The notes under the pieces are model-generated. The model saw nothing but the letters and a program-made list of their open reading frames with translations, did no database searches and was not told the DNA's origin. The position numbers were made by a program, and so were the translations under genes. From Nitrospirota bacterium (GTDB taxonomy: Bacteria > Nitrospirota > Thermodesulfovibrionia > Thermodesulfovibrionales > Dissulfurispiraceae), in contig SCQE01000009.1 of assembly GCA_004321915.1 (NCBI GenBank), forward strand, positions 1 to 64,000: a DNA stretch of 64,000 nucleotides. The letters run 5' to 3'. Numbering within the stretch: position 1 is the stretch's first letter; the number at the start of each line of letters is the position of its first letter. Positions 23,093-33,258 of this stretch are shown piece after piece.

Positions 23093-25294
23093 TCACTTCC
23101 TATGAGGCTTAAGAATAAGCACGGACAGAGGCGGGAGCGTAAGCCTTATCGAATACGGCCTGCCGTGCGAAGCGATCTTATCGGCATGCACGCCGCCCAT
23201 ATTACCCATGTTTCCGCCCCAATACGCGCCTGAATCGCTGTTTAGCAGCTCTTTGTAAAAACTGTCGGCCGGGACCCCGATTCTGTAATGGTAACGCGGC
23301 ACAGGGGTAAAATTAAACGCGAAGACCAGAAAATCATCGGGGTCTTTTGCCCTGCGTATAAAAAACATCACGCTCCTGTCGTGGTCGTGAAGGTCTATCC
23401 ACTCAAACCCGCGCCAGTCGTAATCGATCTCGTAAAAGGCGGGCTCGGACCTGTAAAGCCTGTTCAGGTCCGAGACAAAACGCATGAGCTTTTTATGTTG
23501 TTCGTAATCCGTAATATGCCAGTCGAGACTCTTGAAGAAACACCATTCAATCCATTGTCCGAACTCGGAACCCATAAAAAGGAGCTTCTTGCCCGGATGC
23601 CCGTACATAAACCCGTATAAGGCCCGCAAATTAGCGAACTTGCGCCACATATCGCCCGGCATCTTGCTGAGCATGGAACGTTTTCCGTAAACCACCTCGT
23701 CATGCGAAATAGGCAGAACAAAATTTTCCGAAAAAGCATACATCATGCTGAAGGTCAGGTCATAGGTAAAGTGTTTTCTGTGAACAGGGTCCTTTGAGAA
23801 ATATTTAAGGGTGTCATGCATCCAGCCCATGTTCCATTTCATGCTGAAACCGAGTCCGCCGACATAAGTGGGCTGCGTGACATTCGGCCAAGATGTCGAC
23901 TCTTCGGCAATGGTCAGCACGCCCGGAAACTCGCCATGCACCACTTCGTTGAACCTTCTTACAAAGTCTATGGCCTCCAGATTTTCCCTGCCGCCGTATT
24001 TGTTCGGTATCCATTGGTCCGGTTTTTTCGCATAGTCGAGATAGAGCATCGACGCTACCGCGTCAACACGCAACCCGTCGATATGGTATTTGTCTATCCA
24101 GAAAAGGGCGTTCGAAATGAGGAAATTTTTCACCTCATTCCTGCCGTAGTTGAAGATCAGAGTGCCCCACTCCACATGTTCGCCTTTTTTCGGGTCCGCA
24201 TGATCGTAGAGATGGGTGCCGTCAAAAAAAGCCAGTCCGTGGGCGTCCCGTGGAAAGTGCGCCGGCACCCAGTCCATGATTACGCCTATGTCGCTCTGGT
24301 GGAACTTGTCCACAAAATACATAAAATCTTCGGGCCTTCCGAAGCGGCTGGTCGGGGCAAAATAACCGATGACCTGATAACCCCAAGAAGCGTCCAGCGG
24401 ATACTCGGAAACAGGCAGAAGCTCTATATGCGTATAACCCAGTTCCTTCACGTAAGGAACCAGTTTATCGGCAAGCTCCCTGTAATTCAAGACATCGTTT
24501 TCCTCTTCCGAATAACGCATCCACGACCCCAAGTGCAGTTCATAAATAGAAACCGGGGCCTCGTGCCAGAATGTATTCTTTCTCTTTTCTAGCCATTTTT
24601 TGTCGTGCCATTTATGCTTGCCTGCGACCGTATACACCACCGCAGCTGTCTTCGGCCTAAGCTCGCACAAGAAGGCATAAGGGTCTGTCTTGTATTCCAG
24701 ATACCCTTTTATGCCTTTGACCTCGAACTTATAAGGCGTGCCCTCTTCAACCCCCGGAATAAATATCTCCCAGAAGCCTTGATCTATAAAGCGTCTCATC
24801 ACATGCACCCTGCCGTCCCATCCGTTAAAGTCTGCGGTAACGCTGACCCTCTCGGCATTAGGCGCCCATACGGCGAAATGGACGCCCTTAACCCCTCCGA
24901 CTTCCATCACATGCGCTCCGAGTTTTTCAAAACTCCTGTAATGATTGCCTTCGCAGAGGAGGTGAAGATCGTAGTCGGTCAAAACAGGACTGAAACCGTA
25001 AGGGTCGACAAACTCCCGCAACTCGCCCCAATGCGTGCGCATCTTTATCGTGTATGAGAACCGCCCGCTCTTCCCCTGAAATAAAAACTCCCACAGGCCC
25101 TCGTCATGGACCTTTTCCATCGCATAAGGAACTGAGGACCTTATGTCCGGCCCGGCCAAGACCCATACTTCAGCCGCCATCGGAAGAAATGCCCGCACGA
25201 CAACGCCGCTGTCGGTGTTATGCATGCCGAGCAGCCTGAACGGGTCCCCGTGATTGCCTTTGCACAAAGCGTTTATCTCTCGTTTTAAACCCAT
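23093..25294 (-). CDS. glgB: 1,4-alpha-glucan branching enzyme
   Basis: Makes alpha-1,6 branches in glycogen. The 733-residue length and arrangement (N1 CBM48, second CBM48, GH13 barrel, C-terminal beta domain) match full-length GlgB. GNHGDPFRLLGMH starts the first module and VHFAVWAPNAERVSVTADFNGWDGR the second. Catalytic segments DGLRVDAVASMLYLDY (nucleophile Asp), TIAEEST (acid Glu) and LPISHDEVVYGKRSM (transition-state Asp) are intact. It is a single gene with a short spacer to the divergent cdaA operon, so the promoters lie within the 81 bases between them. No other glg genes are present in the window. Confidence 0.97.
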   Translation of the reverse strand: MGLKREINALCKGNHGDPFRLLGMHNTDSGVVVRAFLPMAAEVWVLAGPDIRSSVPYAMEKVHDEGLWEFLFQGKSGRFSYTIKMRTHWGELREFVDPYGFSPVLTDYDLHLLCEGNHYRSFEKLGAHVMEVGGVKGVHFAVWAPNAERVSVTADFNGWDGRVHVMRRFIDQGFWEIFIPGVEEGTPYKFEVKGIKGYLEYKTDPYAFLCELRPKTAAVVYTVAGKHKWHDKKWLEKRKNTFWHEAPVSIYELHLGSWMRYSEEENDVLNYRELADKLVPYVKELGYTHIELLPVSEYPLDASWGYQVIGYFAPTSRFGRPEDFMYFVDKFHQSDIGVIMDWVPAHFPRDAHGLAFFDGTHLYDHADPKKGEHVEWGTLIFNYGRNEVKNFLISNALFWIDKYHIDGLRVDAVASMLYLDYAKKPDQWIPNKYGGRENLEAIDFVRRFNEVVHGEFPGVLTIAEESTSWPNVTQPTYVGGLGFSMKWNMGWMHDTLKYFSKDPVHRKHFTYDLTFSMMYAFSENFVLPISHDEVVYGKRSMLSKMPGDMWRKFANLRALYGFMYGHPGKKLLFMGSEFGQWIEWCFFKSLDWHITDYEQHKKLMRFVSDLNRLYRSEPAFYEIDYDWRGFEWIDLHDHDRSVMFFIRRAKDPDDFLVFAFNFTPVPRYHYRIGVPADSFYKELLNSDSGAYWGGNMGNMGGVHADKIASHGRPYSIRLTLPPLSVLILKPHRK

Positions 25295-25339
25295 AGCGCT
25301 ATTATAGCATTAAAGATAATAGGGTCAACCGTCTTGTGT

Positions 25340-25371
25340 TATAATATTGCACTTTTAAATAAGTCCGGAGG
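25340..25371 (+). promoter_or_regulatory. -10 box and ribosome binding site of cdaA
   Basis: TATAAT (25340-25345) lies upstream of GGAGG (25367-25371), which is four bases before TTG at 25376. The -10 position rules out the upstream in-frame start at 25334, supporting the TTG start. Confidence 0.6.
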
Positions 25372-25375
25372 CGCC

Positions 25376-26185
25376 TTGACCGATATTTTTGGGCAGTTTC
25401 GTTGGCAGGATTTATTCGACATACTGCTCGTTTCACTGATACTTTACCGCATCCTGCTTATAATAAAAGGGACCAAGGCAGCGCAGATGCTTATCGGCCT
25501 TGGTGTTTTGCTGCTCGCCTCTTTTTTCTCGCGCTATCTCCAGCTTTACACTACCGACTGGATAATCCAGAGCTTCTGGTCGCAGGTCGTGCTGGCGCTC
25601 ATTATACTGTTCCAGCCTGAGATACGAAAAGCGCTTGCGCGAATGGGAGAATCTTCTTTTCTGCCGAGTTTTACGACCGCGGAAGAGCTTAAGTCATTAG
25701 AGGAGATAGTAAGGGCTTCGGTAGCCATGGCCAACAGAAAGATCGGGGCCTTGGTTGTTATAGAGCGGGATGTCAGCCTGAAGGACTATGTCGAGATAGG
25801 GGTCCAACTCGATGGAAAAGTTTCTAAAGAGTTGCTTCTGAGCATATTTCATCCGACATCGCCGATACATGACGGCGCGGTCATTATACGCGGCAACAGG
25901 ATAGTGGCTGCCGGATGCTTTCTTCCGATAACCCTCGGCTCTGACCTCAGTAAAGCGCTGGGAACAAGACACAGAGCGGCCATGGGCATAGCGGAAGAGA
26001 CTGACGCCGTGGCCCTTATCATATCCGAGGAGACAGGCACTATTTCCATCGCGATAGACGGCAAGCTCGAAACACATATCGACATGGGCACATTGAGGGA
26101 CATGCTCACAGAACTGTTTACCGAAGCAAAGAAAGAGAAGCGACTTTCGAACGTCAAACAAACCGTTAAGGAGCAAAAACGTTGA
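25376..26185 (+). CDS. cdaA: Diadenylate cyclase (c-di-AMP synthase)
   Basis: Makes cyclic di-AMP from two ATP. The protein has three N-terminal membrane helices (about 10-80 of 270 residues) followed by the DAC domain with the catalytic DGAVII motif and the RHR motif within TRHRAAMG. Start is TTG with GGAGG upstream. cdaA, cdaR and glmM overlap as a conserved operon that links c-di-AMP to cell-wall precursor supply; the stop of cdaA overlaps the start of cdaR. c-di-AMP usually regulates potassium and turgor. Confidence 0.95.
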   Translation: MTDIFGQFRWQDLFDILLVSLILYRILLIIKGTKAAQMLIGLGVLLLASFFSRYLQLYTTDWIIQSFWSQVVLALIILFQPEIRKALARMGESSFLPSFTTAEELKSLEEIVRASVAMANRKIGALVVIERDVSLKDYVEIGVQLDGKVSKELLLSIFHPTSPIHDGAVIIRGNRIVAAGCFLPITLGSDLSKALGTRHRAAMGIAEETDAVALIISEETGTISIAIDGKLETHIDMGTLRDMLTELFTEAKKEKRLSNVKQTVKEQKR

Positions 26186-26829
26186 AGGCCTTGTTGCTTA
26201 ATAATATCTGGTTGAAGCTGCTCTCGGTAGCGATAGCCTGTTCGCTCTGGTTCTTCGTAACCTACCGCGGACAGTCCGAAATCATGGTCGATGTGCCGCT
26301 CGAGATGAAAAACATGCCCCCTTCCATGGAAATATTGAGTCAGAGCATAAAGAGTGTTAGCCTCAGTATAAGCGGTCAGGAGAGACTCTTGAAAGGGTTG
26401 CGACCTATGGACGTAAGGGTGGTTGCCGACATGTCGGGCACGAAAAAAGGCGAGAACGTATATTACTTCGACAACGGCAATGTCGTAACGTCAAAGTCGA
26501 TAAAGGTGTTACGCTTGGACCCGTCTTATGTCAAGTTTGTGATCGACCAGTCGCACAAAAAAAACTTTCAGGTCAAACCTGTGGTGATCGGAACTCCGGC
26601 AAAGGGGTTCAGGCTGGAATCCGTTGAAGTCTCTCCTAACACGATAGAGGCTGAAGGTCCCAAATCAGAACTGGAACGGCTGGCCGTACTCCGCACGGAA
26701 CAGATAGATATATCAGGGCTCGATACGAACATATCGCCGACAGTCCATATAAACACTAACGGCAAGAACATAAGGCTTAAACATCAGGAAGTGACCGTAA
26801 AAATAAGCATCTCGGGTGCGAAACGATGA
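26182..26829 (+). CDS. cdaR: CdaR, YbbR-domain regulator of diadenylate cyclase
   Basis: Membrane-anchored protein of 215 residues. A single N-terminal helix (LLSVAIACSLWFFVTYRG) is followed by two YbbR repeats (VDVPLEMKNMPPSMEI and the later VKPVVIGTPAKGFRLESVEV) exposed to the periplasm. It binds and tunes CdaA activity in the organisms studied. Start is TTG with AAGGAG upstream, overlapping the cdaA stop by four bases; the end overlaps glmM by four bases. Confidence 0.92.
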   Translation: MKALLLNNIWLKLLSVAIACSLWFFVTYRGQSEIMVDVPLEMKNMPPSMEILSQSIKSVSLSISGQERLLKGLRPMDVRVVADMSGTKKGENVYYFDNGNVVTSKSIKVLRLDPSYVKFVIDQSHKKNFQVKPVVIGTPAKGFRLESVEVSPNTIEAEGPKSELERLAVLRTEQIDISGLDTNISPTVHINTNGKNIRLKHQEVTVKISISGAKR

Positions 26830-28181
26830 AGCTGTTCGGGACCGACGGCATAAGGGGAAAGGTAAACAAGCTGCCGATGACGCCGGAAAACGTTCTTCGC
26901 ACCGGAATGGCCATAGCCTCGGTGCTCAGAAACGACCACGGCAGGAACATGGTGCTGATAGGCAAAGATACCCGTCTCTCGGGGTACATGATAGAAAGCG
27001 CCCTGACATCGGGCCTCTGCTCAAAAGGCGTCAACGTGACCCTCGTCGGCCCGCTCCCTACGCCCGGCATAGCGTTCCTTACCCGTGCCCTCAGGCTCGA
27101 TGCGGGAATTGTTATTTCGGCCTCCCACAATCCTTTCGAGGACAACGGGATAAAGGTTTTTTCATCCGACGGATACAAGCTTTCCGACGAACTCGAAAAG
27201 GAAATAGAAGAACGGGTAAACGACAAAAACTTTCCGCGCAGAAGAAATACAGGGGACAAGATCGGCAGGGCTTTCAGGCTCGACGACGCTACCGGCAGGT
27301 ACATCGAATACGTTAAATCCACCGTGCCGAGAGGAATGGACCTTGAAGGATTGAAGATCGTCGTGGATGCCGCAAACGGTTCCGCTTACAGGGTCACCCA
27401 CGTGCTTTTAAGAGAACTGGGGGCGGAAGTCATCTCGCTTAACGACAAGCCTGACGGAATAAACATCAATGAAAACTGCGGGTCCCTGCATCTTAAAAAT
27501 CTCGCTCAAGTAGTACGCGAGACAGGGGCGGACATAGGCATAGCGCATGACGGAGACGCAGACAGAACTCTTTTTACCGATGAACGGGGAAATGTCGTGG
27601 ACGGAGACCGTATCATGGCCATATGCGCGGTAGAATTCAAAAAAGAGAACAAACTGCAGGGGGACACAGTAGTCGCTACGGTCATGAGCAACTTCGGTTT
27701 CCAGAAGTTTCTGGAAAGCAAAGGCATCAGTCTTATAAGGGCCGATGTGGGAGACAGATATGTTGTGGAAAAAATGAGAAAAGGCGGTTTCAACCTCGGC
27801 GGCGAGCAGTCGGGTCATATAGTTTTTGCGGACTACAACTCCACAGGCGACGGCCCTATTACCGCACTCCAAACGCTTGCCATCATGAGGAAAAAGGGCA
27901 GAAGATTATCGGAACTCTGCCGCGGCATAGAGCTTTACCCGCAGGTGCTTTTGAATGTAACGGTCTCTGAGAAAAAAGATATAAACAAAATACCGGCCAT
28001 TAAAAACGCCATAGATAAAGTATCGGCAAAACTTACTAATACAGGCAGAATACTCGTACGCCCGTCAGGCACGGAACCTAAAATCAGGGTCATGGTCGAA
28101 GCCGAAGATTCGGTCATAGCCATGACATCGGCCCAAGAAATAGCGGACCTGATACATAAGAAGCTCGGCGCTCCGGCTTAG
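26826..28181 (+). CDS. glmM: Phosphoglucosamine mutase
   Basis: Converts glucosamine-6-phosphate to glucosamine-1-phosphate for peptidoglycan and LPS. LFGTDGIRGKVN begins the protein, the phosphoserine loop is VISASHNPFEDNGIK near residue 100, the metal site is AHDGDADRT, the sugar loop is GGEQSGHI, and the phosphate-binding loop is RPSGTEPKIRVM. The length of 451 residues is normal. The ATGA overlap with cdaR shows coupling in the conserved cdaA-cdaR-glmM unit. Confidence 0.97.
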   Translation: MKLFGTDGIRGKVNKLPMTPENVLRTGMAIASVLRNDHGRNMVLIGKDTRLSGYMIESALTSGLCSKGVNVTLVGPLPTPGIAFLTRALRLDAGIVISASHNPFEDNGIKVFSSDGYKLSDELEKEIEERVNDKNFPRRRNTGDKIGRAFRLDDATGRYIEYVKSTVPRGMDLEGLKIVVDAANGSAYRVTHVLLRELGAEVISLNDKPDGININENCGSLHLKNLAQVVRETGADIGIAHDGDADRTLFTDERGNVVDGDRIMAICAVEFKKENKLQGDTVVATVMSNFGFQKFLESKGISLIRADVGDRYVVEKMRKGGFNLGGEQSGHIVFADYNSTGDGPITALQTLAIMRKKGRRLSELCRGIELYPQVLLNVTVSEKKDINKIPAIKNAIDKVSAKLTNTGRILVRPSGTEPKIRVMVEAEDSVIAMTSAQEIADLIHKKLGAPA

Positions 28182-28193
28182 CCGGGGGCTTAG

Positions 28194-30572
28194 ATGCTTT
28201 TCTTTTCCCTATTCCTGTCAGGGACCGCCTCTTTTTTCATCAGCCGTTATTTTCCTTATTCGTCCGCTTGCTTGGGTCTTGTTGTTCTTGCGTGTCTTAC
28301 CGCAAAGTTCCTGAAAAAAACTCCCGCCTTGTTTGTATTGCTTACACTCGCCTTTTGTGCAGGTTTCTTTTATGCCGAAAATTTTTCTTCCCATTCAGTC
28401 CCGCCTATAGAACTTGAAGGCAAAGAGATGACCATAAAATGCTCACCTGTTTCAGAAACAATTGCGGCAGATACGGGCGAAGTAATTCTTTACAGCCAAA
28501 CCGTAAGAGTTTATGAAGCCTTCGACAAACAAGGCGCTCCGGTAAACCTGAAGGACCTCCGCCTTTTGACCGAAAGACCACTGGACTACTCGGCAATTTA
28601 TGTTGCAGCAGGAACATTCCCCCGCGGGCGCATAAGACAAAACCCCGGCCGCATGGAAGCGATACCCATTTTGAAAACCGGTGATATTTCAAAAACAGGA
28701 GATATAAGCTTCTCCTTTTTCGCAAAGGCGCGCCACAGCCTGAATGACTTCATAGCACACAATTTTTCACCGGACGCCTCAGGTTTTCTGATGTCCATCC
28801 TGACCGGCGAGCGGGGCTATATCCGGAACGAAATAAAAAATGCTTTCAACATCACAGGCCTTGCCCATGTGCTGAGCATCTCGGGCGCCCATTTCGGGCT
28901 TCTGCTTTTCGCCGTATTCCTGATTTCGAAATCGTTGATATCGCTTCTGCCTTACGGAACGTTGGCAAGACTTACGTTACACTTCACATTATCCCAAATC
29001 TCGGCGCTGCTCTGCGTTCCGGTAATCGCATTCTATTTCATGCTTGCCGCAGACAGCTTTCCTGCAACAAGGTCTTTCATAATGATATCGCTCTTTCTCG
29101 GCGGACTTCTGATTAACAGGCAAGGGGTCTGGCTGAACAGCATTCTCTTTGCGGGTTTTCTGATTGTTTTGATGTCGCCGGAAGCCTTGCAGGACATCTC
29201 TTTTCAGCTTTCGTTTATCGCGGTCTTATGCATAGGGGCTGTTGTTGCCAAGGATTATCCTGAAGAAAACCCGGACAAGCATAGTGAGGACGGACGGCTT
29301 TTAAAGGGTCTCGCTGTTTTACGCTCCTCATTGATTATCTCGCTGGCCGCTACAATAGGAACGGCCCCGCTGGTAGCGTACTACTTCCATTACCTTTCAT
29401 TGATCTCCCCTATAACAAACCTTTTTATAACGCCAGTTATAGGTTTTTTGATCCTTCCGCTGACGTTTATTTCGTCCCTCGTATACCTGCTGACCGGATA
29501 TTTCCCGTTTATTTCTCTCATCGACGCAGCCACGCTTAAAACCCTCGCCGCGATAAAAATCTCGGCCTCGCCTGACTTTGCGGGAATGCCTGTGGCTGCG
29601 TTCCCACCCGTACTGTTGTTTTTATTCTACTCGGGCCTGCTCTCTTTGTGCGCGCTGTCCGCCCTGAAAAATCGAAAAGACCTTACTAAAAAACATATTT
29701 TGCCGGCTGCAAGTGTCGCCGTGGTTCCGTTTCTTTTATATTCCGCAGCAGCCATGTCCGGAGATAACGCAATGAAAATAACGTGGTTGGACGTCGGTCA
29801 GGGTGACGCAGCCGTAGTGGAGTTGCCCGATAAAAAAATTATAGTAATAGATTCGGGCAGAAGCGGCTACGAAGTCGGAGAATTTCTCAGATACAGAGGC
29901 AAAACAAGGATAGATGCGATGATCATCTCGCACGGGCAGTCCGACCATGCTGGGGGGACTTCGTATCTTAAAAACAACTTTAAGGTCTCAGAGATATGGG
30001 ACAACGGAAGGAACATTTACAGCGGAGAAATTCTGGAAGCAGTACAACACAGGACAATCAAAAGAGGCGATACAGTTGAAGGGACAGGCTATTCGATGCT
30101 TGCGCTCCATCCCCACGATTCTTTTGTTTCATCCGGGAACGGCGTAAACGACGATTCGCTCGTTCTTAGGATCCAAGGCGAATCCTCGTCCTTTTTATTT
30201 ACCGGAGATATTGAAGGCTCAGGGATCGACGACATGATCCATTTAGGCAAACATCTAAAAAGCGGCTTATTGAAAGTCCCTCACCACGGAAGCCGGACCT
30301 CCGTATCGTATGAAATGCTGAAGGCGATATCTCCGCAGATTGCTGTAATCAGCGCAGGCAGGGGAAACTATTACGGCCACCCTCACGCCGAAACACTCGC
30401 TGCGCTTTCCGGCATCAGGGTATTAAGGACCGATATGGACGGGGCCATAGGAATAGTCGATCAAAAGGAAAGACCTCTTAATATAAAAACATTCGGAGAA
30501 TTCAAGCTTGTGCCGGCCGGCGACTTTCCGGAAGAGAAGAAAAATCTTAAAAAATTGTTCGCGGTCTGGTAA
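28194..30572 (+). CDS. comEC: ComEC/Rec2 DNA uptake channel
   Basis: Polytopic membrane protein of 792 residues expected to carry single-stranded DNA across the inner membrane in transformation. It has N-terminal helices, a periplasmic OB-like region (about 70-160), the competence domain with LTGERGYIRNEIKNAFNITG and HVLSISGAHFGLL, and a C-terminal MBL domain (LDVGQGDAAVVELPDKK, SHGQSDHAGG, FTGDIEG, VPHHGSRTSV). The MBL motif is SHGQSDHAG (HxxxDH), as in other ComEC proteins. It starts 12 bases after glmM, so read-through is likely. It hints at natural competence. Confidence 0.93.
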   Translation: MLFFSLFLSGTASFFISRYFPYSSACLGLVVLACLTAKFLKKTPALFVLLTLAFCAGFFYAENFSSHSVPPIELEGKEMTIKCSPVSETIAADTGEVILYSQTVRVYEAFDKQGAPVNLKDLRLLTERPLDYSAIYVAAGTFPRGRIRQNPGRMEAIPILKTGDISKTGDISFSFFAKARHSLNDFIAHNFSPDASGFLMSILTGERGYIRNEIKNAFNITGLAHVLSISGAHFGLLLFAVFLISKSLISLLPYGTLARLTLHFTLSQISALLCVPVIAFYFMLAADSFPATRSFIMISLFLGGLLINRQGVWLNSILFAGFLIVLMSPEALQDISFQLSFIAVLCIGAVVAKDYPEENPDKHSEDGRLLKGLAVLRSSLIISLAATIGTAPLVAYYFHYLSLISPITNLFITPVIGFLILPLTFISSLVYLLTGYFPFISLIDAATLKTLAAIKISASPDFAGMPVAAFPPVLLFLFYSGLLSLCALSALKNRKDLTKKHILPAASVAVVPFLLYSAAAMSGDNAMKITWLDVGQGDAAVVELPDKKIIVIDSGRSGYEVGEFLRYRGKTRIDAMIISHGQSDHAGGTSYLKNNFKVSEIWDNGRNIYSGEILEAVQHRTIKRGDTVEGTGYSMLALHPHDSFVSSGNGVNDDSLVLRIQGESSSFLFTGDIEGSGIDDMIHLGKHLKSGLLKVPHHGSRTSVSYEMLKAISPQIAVISAGRGNYYGHPHAETLAALSGIRVLRTDMDGAIGIVDQKERPLNIKTFGEFKLVPAGDFPEEKKNLKKLFAVW

Positions 30573-30589
30573 CGGTCAAATACACTTAA

Positions 30590-32035
30590 TTACGCAGCCA
30601 CTTCCGAACGGTTGCGCCCTTTTTCCTTTGCGCGGTAAAGAGCTTGGTCCGCCCGGGCAAGCAGCTTGTCCTTGACCTCTCCCGGCTGGAGCCGGGCAAC
30701 ACCGAGGCTGACCGTAATTGGTCCTGACATCCCGGCAATCTGCAGAGGGTTTTCCAAAAATCCCTTGCGGATTTTTTCTGAGATTTCGAGTGCCTGCACC
30801 AACTCACAATCCTTAAGCAGAACCAGATATTCCTCGCCGCCCCAACGCGCAAGAACATCGCTTTTACGCAAGGATTCATGTATGCGTTTTGCCATGTCCT
30901 GAATTACCCGGTCCCCGACCAGATGACCATAGCGGTCGTTAATCGATTTGAAATGGTCTATATCCATCAGTATGGCGGACAATGCGACTCCCGACCTGTC
31001 CACCTCCTTGAGCATCTGATCAAACAGCACCTCCAGACCCTGACGATTGTACAAGCCTGTCAAATGATCGGTTGTAGCCATACGCTCCAGACGCATCTGG
31101 AAGCGGTTCACCGCAAATAGGGTTATCAGCAGGATCAGCATCGTTGCCGCAGTGCTTACCGTCAGGTTCATCCAAAAAACCCGACGGACAGGCTGGAGGG
31201 CCAGTTCTTCGTTTTGCTCCACCACCAGATACCATCCAAGTTCAGGAATAAAGCGGGAATTGAGCAAAATAATCCCCTCTTCGCTCCTGTACTCCAGTTG
31301 CTTAGGCTTGCTGTCGGTATTCAACAACTTAGCGGCTACATCTTTCAGTCCCGGAATATTGTGTATGGAGCCGTGAATGTCCTTCATAGACCGGCCTGCC
31401 AGCACAATCATACCCTGCCGGTCTACAAAATAGATGCGGCGCATGAAGCGCTCCTGATAGTTGTCTATAATTCTTCGCAGCGTATCAAAAGTCAGGCCGA
31501 CTCCGGTAACACCGATGAACCTGTTATCGTAATCCAACACCCGGTAATTAATGAAAACGGTCATCGTGTTCCGATTTGCCATATCAGGGTCCACGTTTGT
31601 CTCATACGGGTCGGACATCTTGCGCATCCTGAAAAACCATGTATCGAGAGGCTCATCCTCCTTTACCTTCTTCAATATGCCGCCCGGGAAATAATAATTT
31701 CTGCTCCGTTCGGAAACGAGAAAGCTCGTGATGGTATCGTATCTATTCTTCACCATCTCCAGATAGCGCTGGATTTCCCTTGCATCTTTTTCACCGCGCA
31801 GAATCCAATCGCGCAAAAAAGTGTCATGCGCCATAAGAGAAGAAATAAATACCGGGCGCAAAATGTCTTTCTGCAGTTCGGAATAAATATTGTCGCCGGT
31901 CAGAGGCAACTCCTGAACCAATATCCCACGAACTATCGAATCTCGGGACACCCAGTAACTCGCTACACTGGTGCAAAAAAATCCGGCAATCAGGATCAGG
32001 CTCAACAATCCGAGCAATCTCTTCTTTTGGGTCAT
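30590..32035 (-). CDS. Diguanylate cyclase with periplasmic Cache sensor
   Basis: Membrane protein of 481 residues that would make c-di-GMP. Two membrane helices (about 8-30 and 283-305) enclose a periplasmic double-Cache-like sensor (FINYRVLDYDNRFIGVTGVGL is typical). The GGDEF domain follows (TTDHLTGLYNRQGLEVLFDQ, MDIDHFKSINDRYGHLVGD) with an intact active site ARWGGEEYLVLL. An RxxD inhibitory site (RKSD) lies five residues before it, so product inhibition is expected. Converges with comEC; not part of an operon. Confidence 0.93.
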   Translation of the reverse strand: MTQKKRLLGLLSLILIAGFFCTSVASYWVSRDSIVRGILVQELPLTGDNIYSELQKDILRPVFISSLMAHDTFLRDWILRGEKDAREIQRYLEMVKNRYDTITSFLVSERSRNYYFPGGILKKVKEDEPLDTWFFRMRKMSDPYETNVDPDMANRNTMTVFINYRVLDYDNRFIGVTGVGLTFDTLRRIIDNYQERFMRRIYFVDRQGMIVLAGRSMKDIHGSIHNIPGLKDVAAKLLNTDSKPKQLEYRSEEGIILLNSRFIPELGWYLVVEQNEELALQPVRRVFWMNLTVSTAATMLILLITLFAVNRFQMRLERMATTDHLTGLYNRQGLEVLFDQMLKEVDRSGVALSAILMDIDHFKSINDRYGHLVGDRVIQDMAKRIHESLRKSDVLARWGGEEYLVLLKDCELVQALEISEKIRKGFLENPLQIAGMSGPITVSLGVARLQPGEVKDKLLARADQALYRAKEKGRNRSEVAA

Positions 32036-32256
32036 GATTCTAACGTCTCCATTCCATAGAATTTGTAATGCTTCCCATACTCTTACAGAAACAAAAACGG
32101 CGTTTTCGAGGATGTTTAAAATTAAGCCTATATCTCATTTTTGTCAAGGTTTTTCCGGGTCGCCCTGAGCTATTTTTTCAGGTTGATTTGGAGTATAATT
32201 GCTAAACATCGAGTCTGCCTGATAATTATAGCAGTAGACACCTAGAGGAGGAAGCC
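32036..32256 (+). promoter_or_regulatory. Upstream region of the hydrogenase operon
   Basis: Non-coding. TATAAT (32194-32199) is a candidate -10 with no convincing -35. GAGGAGG (32242-32250 region) is a strong ribosome binding site before the ATG at 32257. A short CCTGA/TCAGG stem lies near 32164-32182. No sigma-54 element or FNR box was found. Confidence 0.45.
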
Positions 32257-33258
32257 ATGACAGCAAAGCCTAAGCTGAGCATGTACTGGGCTGCATCATG
32301 CGGAGGTTGCGAGATCGCCCTCGTAAACATCAACGAAAAAATTCTGGATGTGGATGCGGCTTTTGATTTTATGTTCTGCCCCTGTCTGCTCGACACAAAG
32401 TACAAGGACATCGAAGCATTGCCGGACGGAGACATCTTGATCACGTTATTCAACGGCGCAATAAGGACGTCTGAGAACGAGCATATGGCCCGTCTTTTAC
32501 GCAAAAAATCAAAACTGCTTATAGCATTCGGCTCATGCGCGGCAGAAGGCTGCATTCCGGGGCTTGCAAACCTTACCAACAAAAGAGACATTCTCAAAAC
32601 ATGCTACCTCGACAATCCAAGCATAGACAATCCTTCGGGCGAGACCCCGAAACCGGAAACGGAAATGCCGGAGGGCAAGCTCTGCATCCCTGAATTTTAC
32701 GGCTCGGTAAAAACCCTTGCACAGACCGTCGACGTGGACTATTTCATACCCGGCTGCCCTCCGGAACCGCACCAGATATGGGCGGTTGTGGAAACGGTGT
32801 TGAATATCCTGCAGACAGGCGCTCCTTTGCCGCCTAAAGGCGCTGTTCTGGGCGGCGGAAAATCTTCGGTCTGCGAAGAGTGCGAACGCAAAAAAGAGGA
32901 CAAGAAGATAACCGGCTTCCGCAGGACCTATGAATTCGTACCTGACAGAGAACAATGCCTGCTCGAACAAGGCGTGGTCTGCATGGGCATCGCCACGAGA
33001 GACGGCTGCGGCGCTCTCTGTCCGAAAGTAAACATGCCGTGTACAGGCTGCTATGGGCCGCCTGAAGGCGTGCTGGATCAGGGCGCTAAAATGGTTGCGG
33101 CGCTCGGCTCTATAATCGATATAGGAGATCTAAAGGGCATGAAGGAAGATGCTATCGACAAAAAGATCGATGAAGTGATAAGCACGATACCGGATTGGGC
33201 AGGCACGTTCTATAAATACAGCCTGCCGGGCTCCATCATGAAAGGGAGGGTCGCATGA
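32257..33258 (+). CDS. mvhG: NiFe hydrogenase small subunit, Mvh type
   Basis: Electron-transfer subunit of a group 3 (F420-non-reducing) NiFe hydrogenase, 333 residues. The proximal 4Fe-4S cluster uses CGGCEIALVN near residue 16, FGSCAAEGCIPG and FIPGCPPEPHQIW. A C-terminal ferredoxin-like portion has CEECERKK, CLLEQGVVCMG, DGCGALCPKVNMPCTGCYG for the further clusters. The absence of a Tat signal fits a cytoplasmic enzyme. It is the first gene of a tight operon; its TGA overlaps the mvhA start (ATGA at 33255-33258), showing that TGA is a normal stop codon here. Confidence 0.93.
   Translation: MTAKPKLSMYWAASCGGCEIALVNINEKILDVDAAFDFMFCPCLLDTKYKDIEALPDGDILITLFNGAIRTSENEHMARLLRKKSKLLIAFGSCAAEGCIPGLANLTNKRDILKTCYLDNPSIDNPSGETPKPETEMPEGKLCIPEFYGSVKTLAQTVDVDYFIPGCPPEPHQIWAVVETVLNILQTGAPLPPKGAVLGGGKSSVCEECERKKEDKKITGFRRTYEFVPDREQCLLEQGVVCMGIATRDGCGALCPKVNMPCTGCYGPPEGVLDQGAKMVAALGSIIDIGDLKGMKEDAIDKKIDEVISTIPDWAGTFYKYSLPGSIMKGRVA

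Noticed and set aside
32036-32256. Sigma-54 promoter for the hydrogenase operon
   Set aside because: No GG-N10-GC element with the -24/-12 pattern was found.
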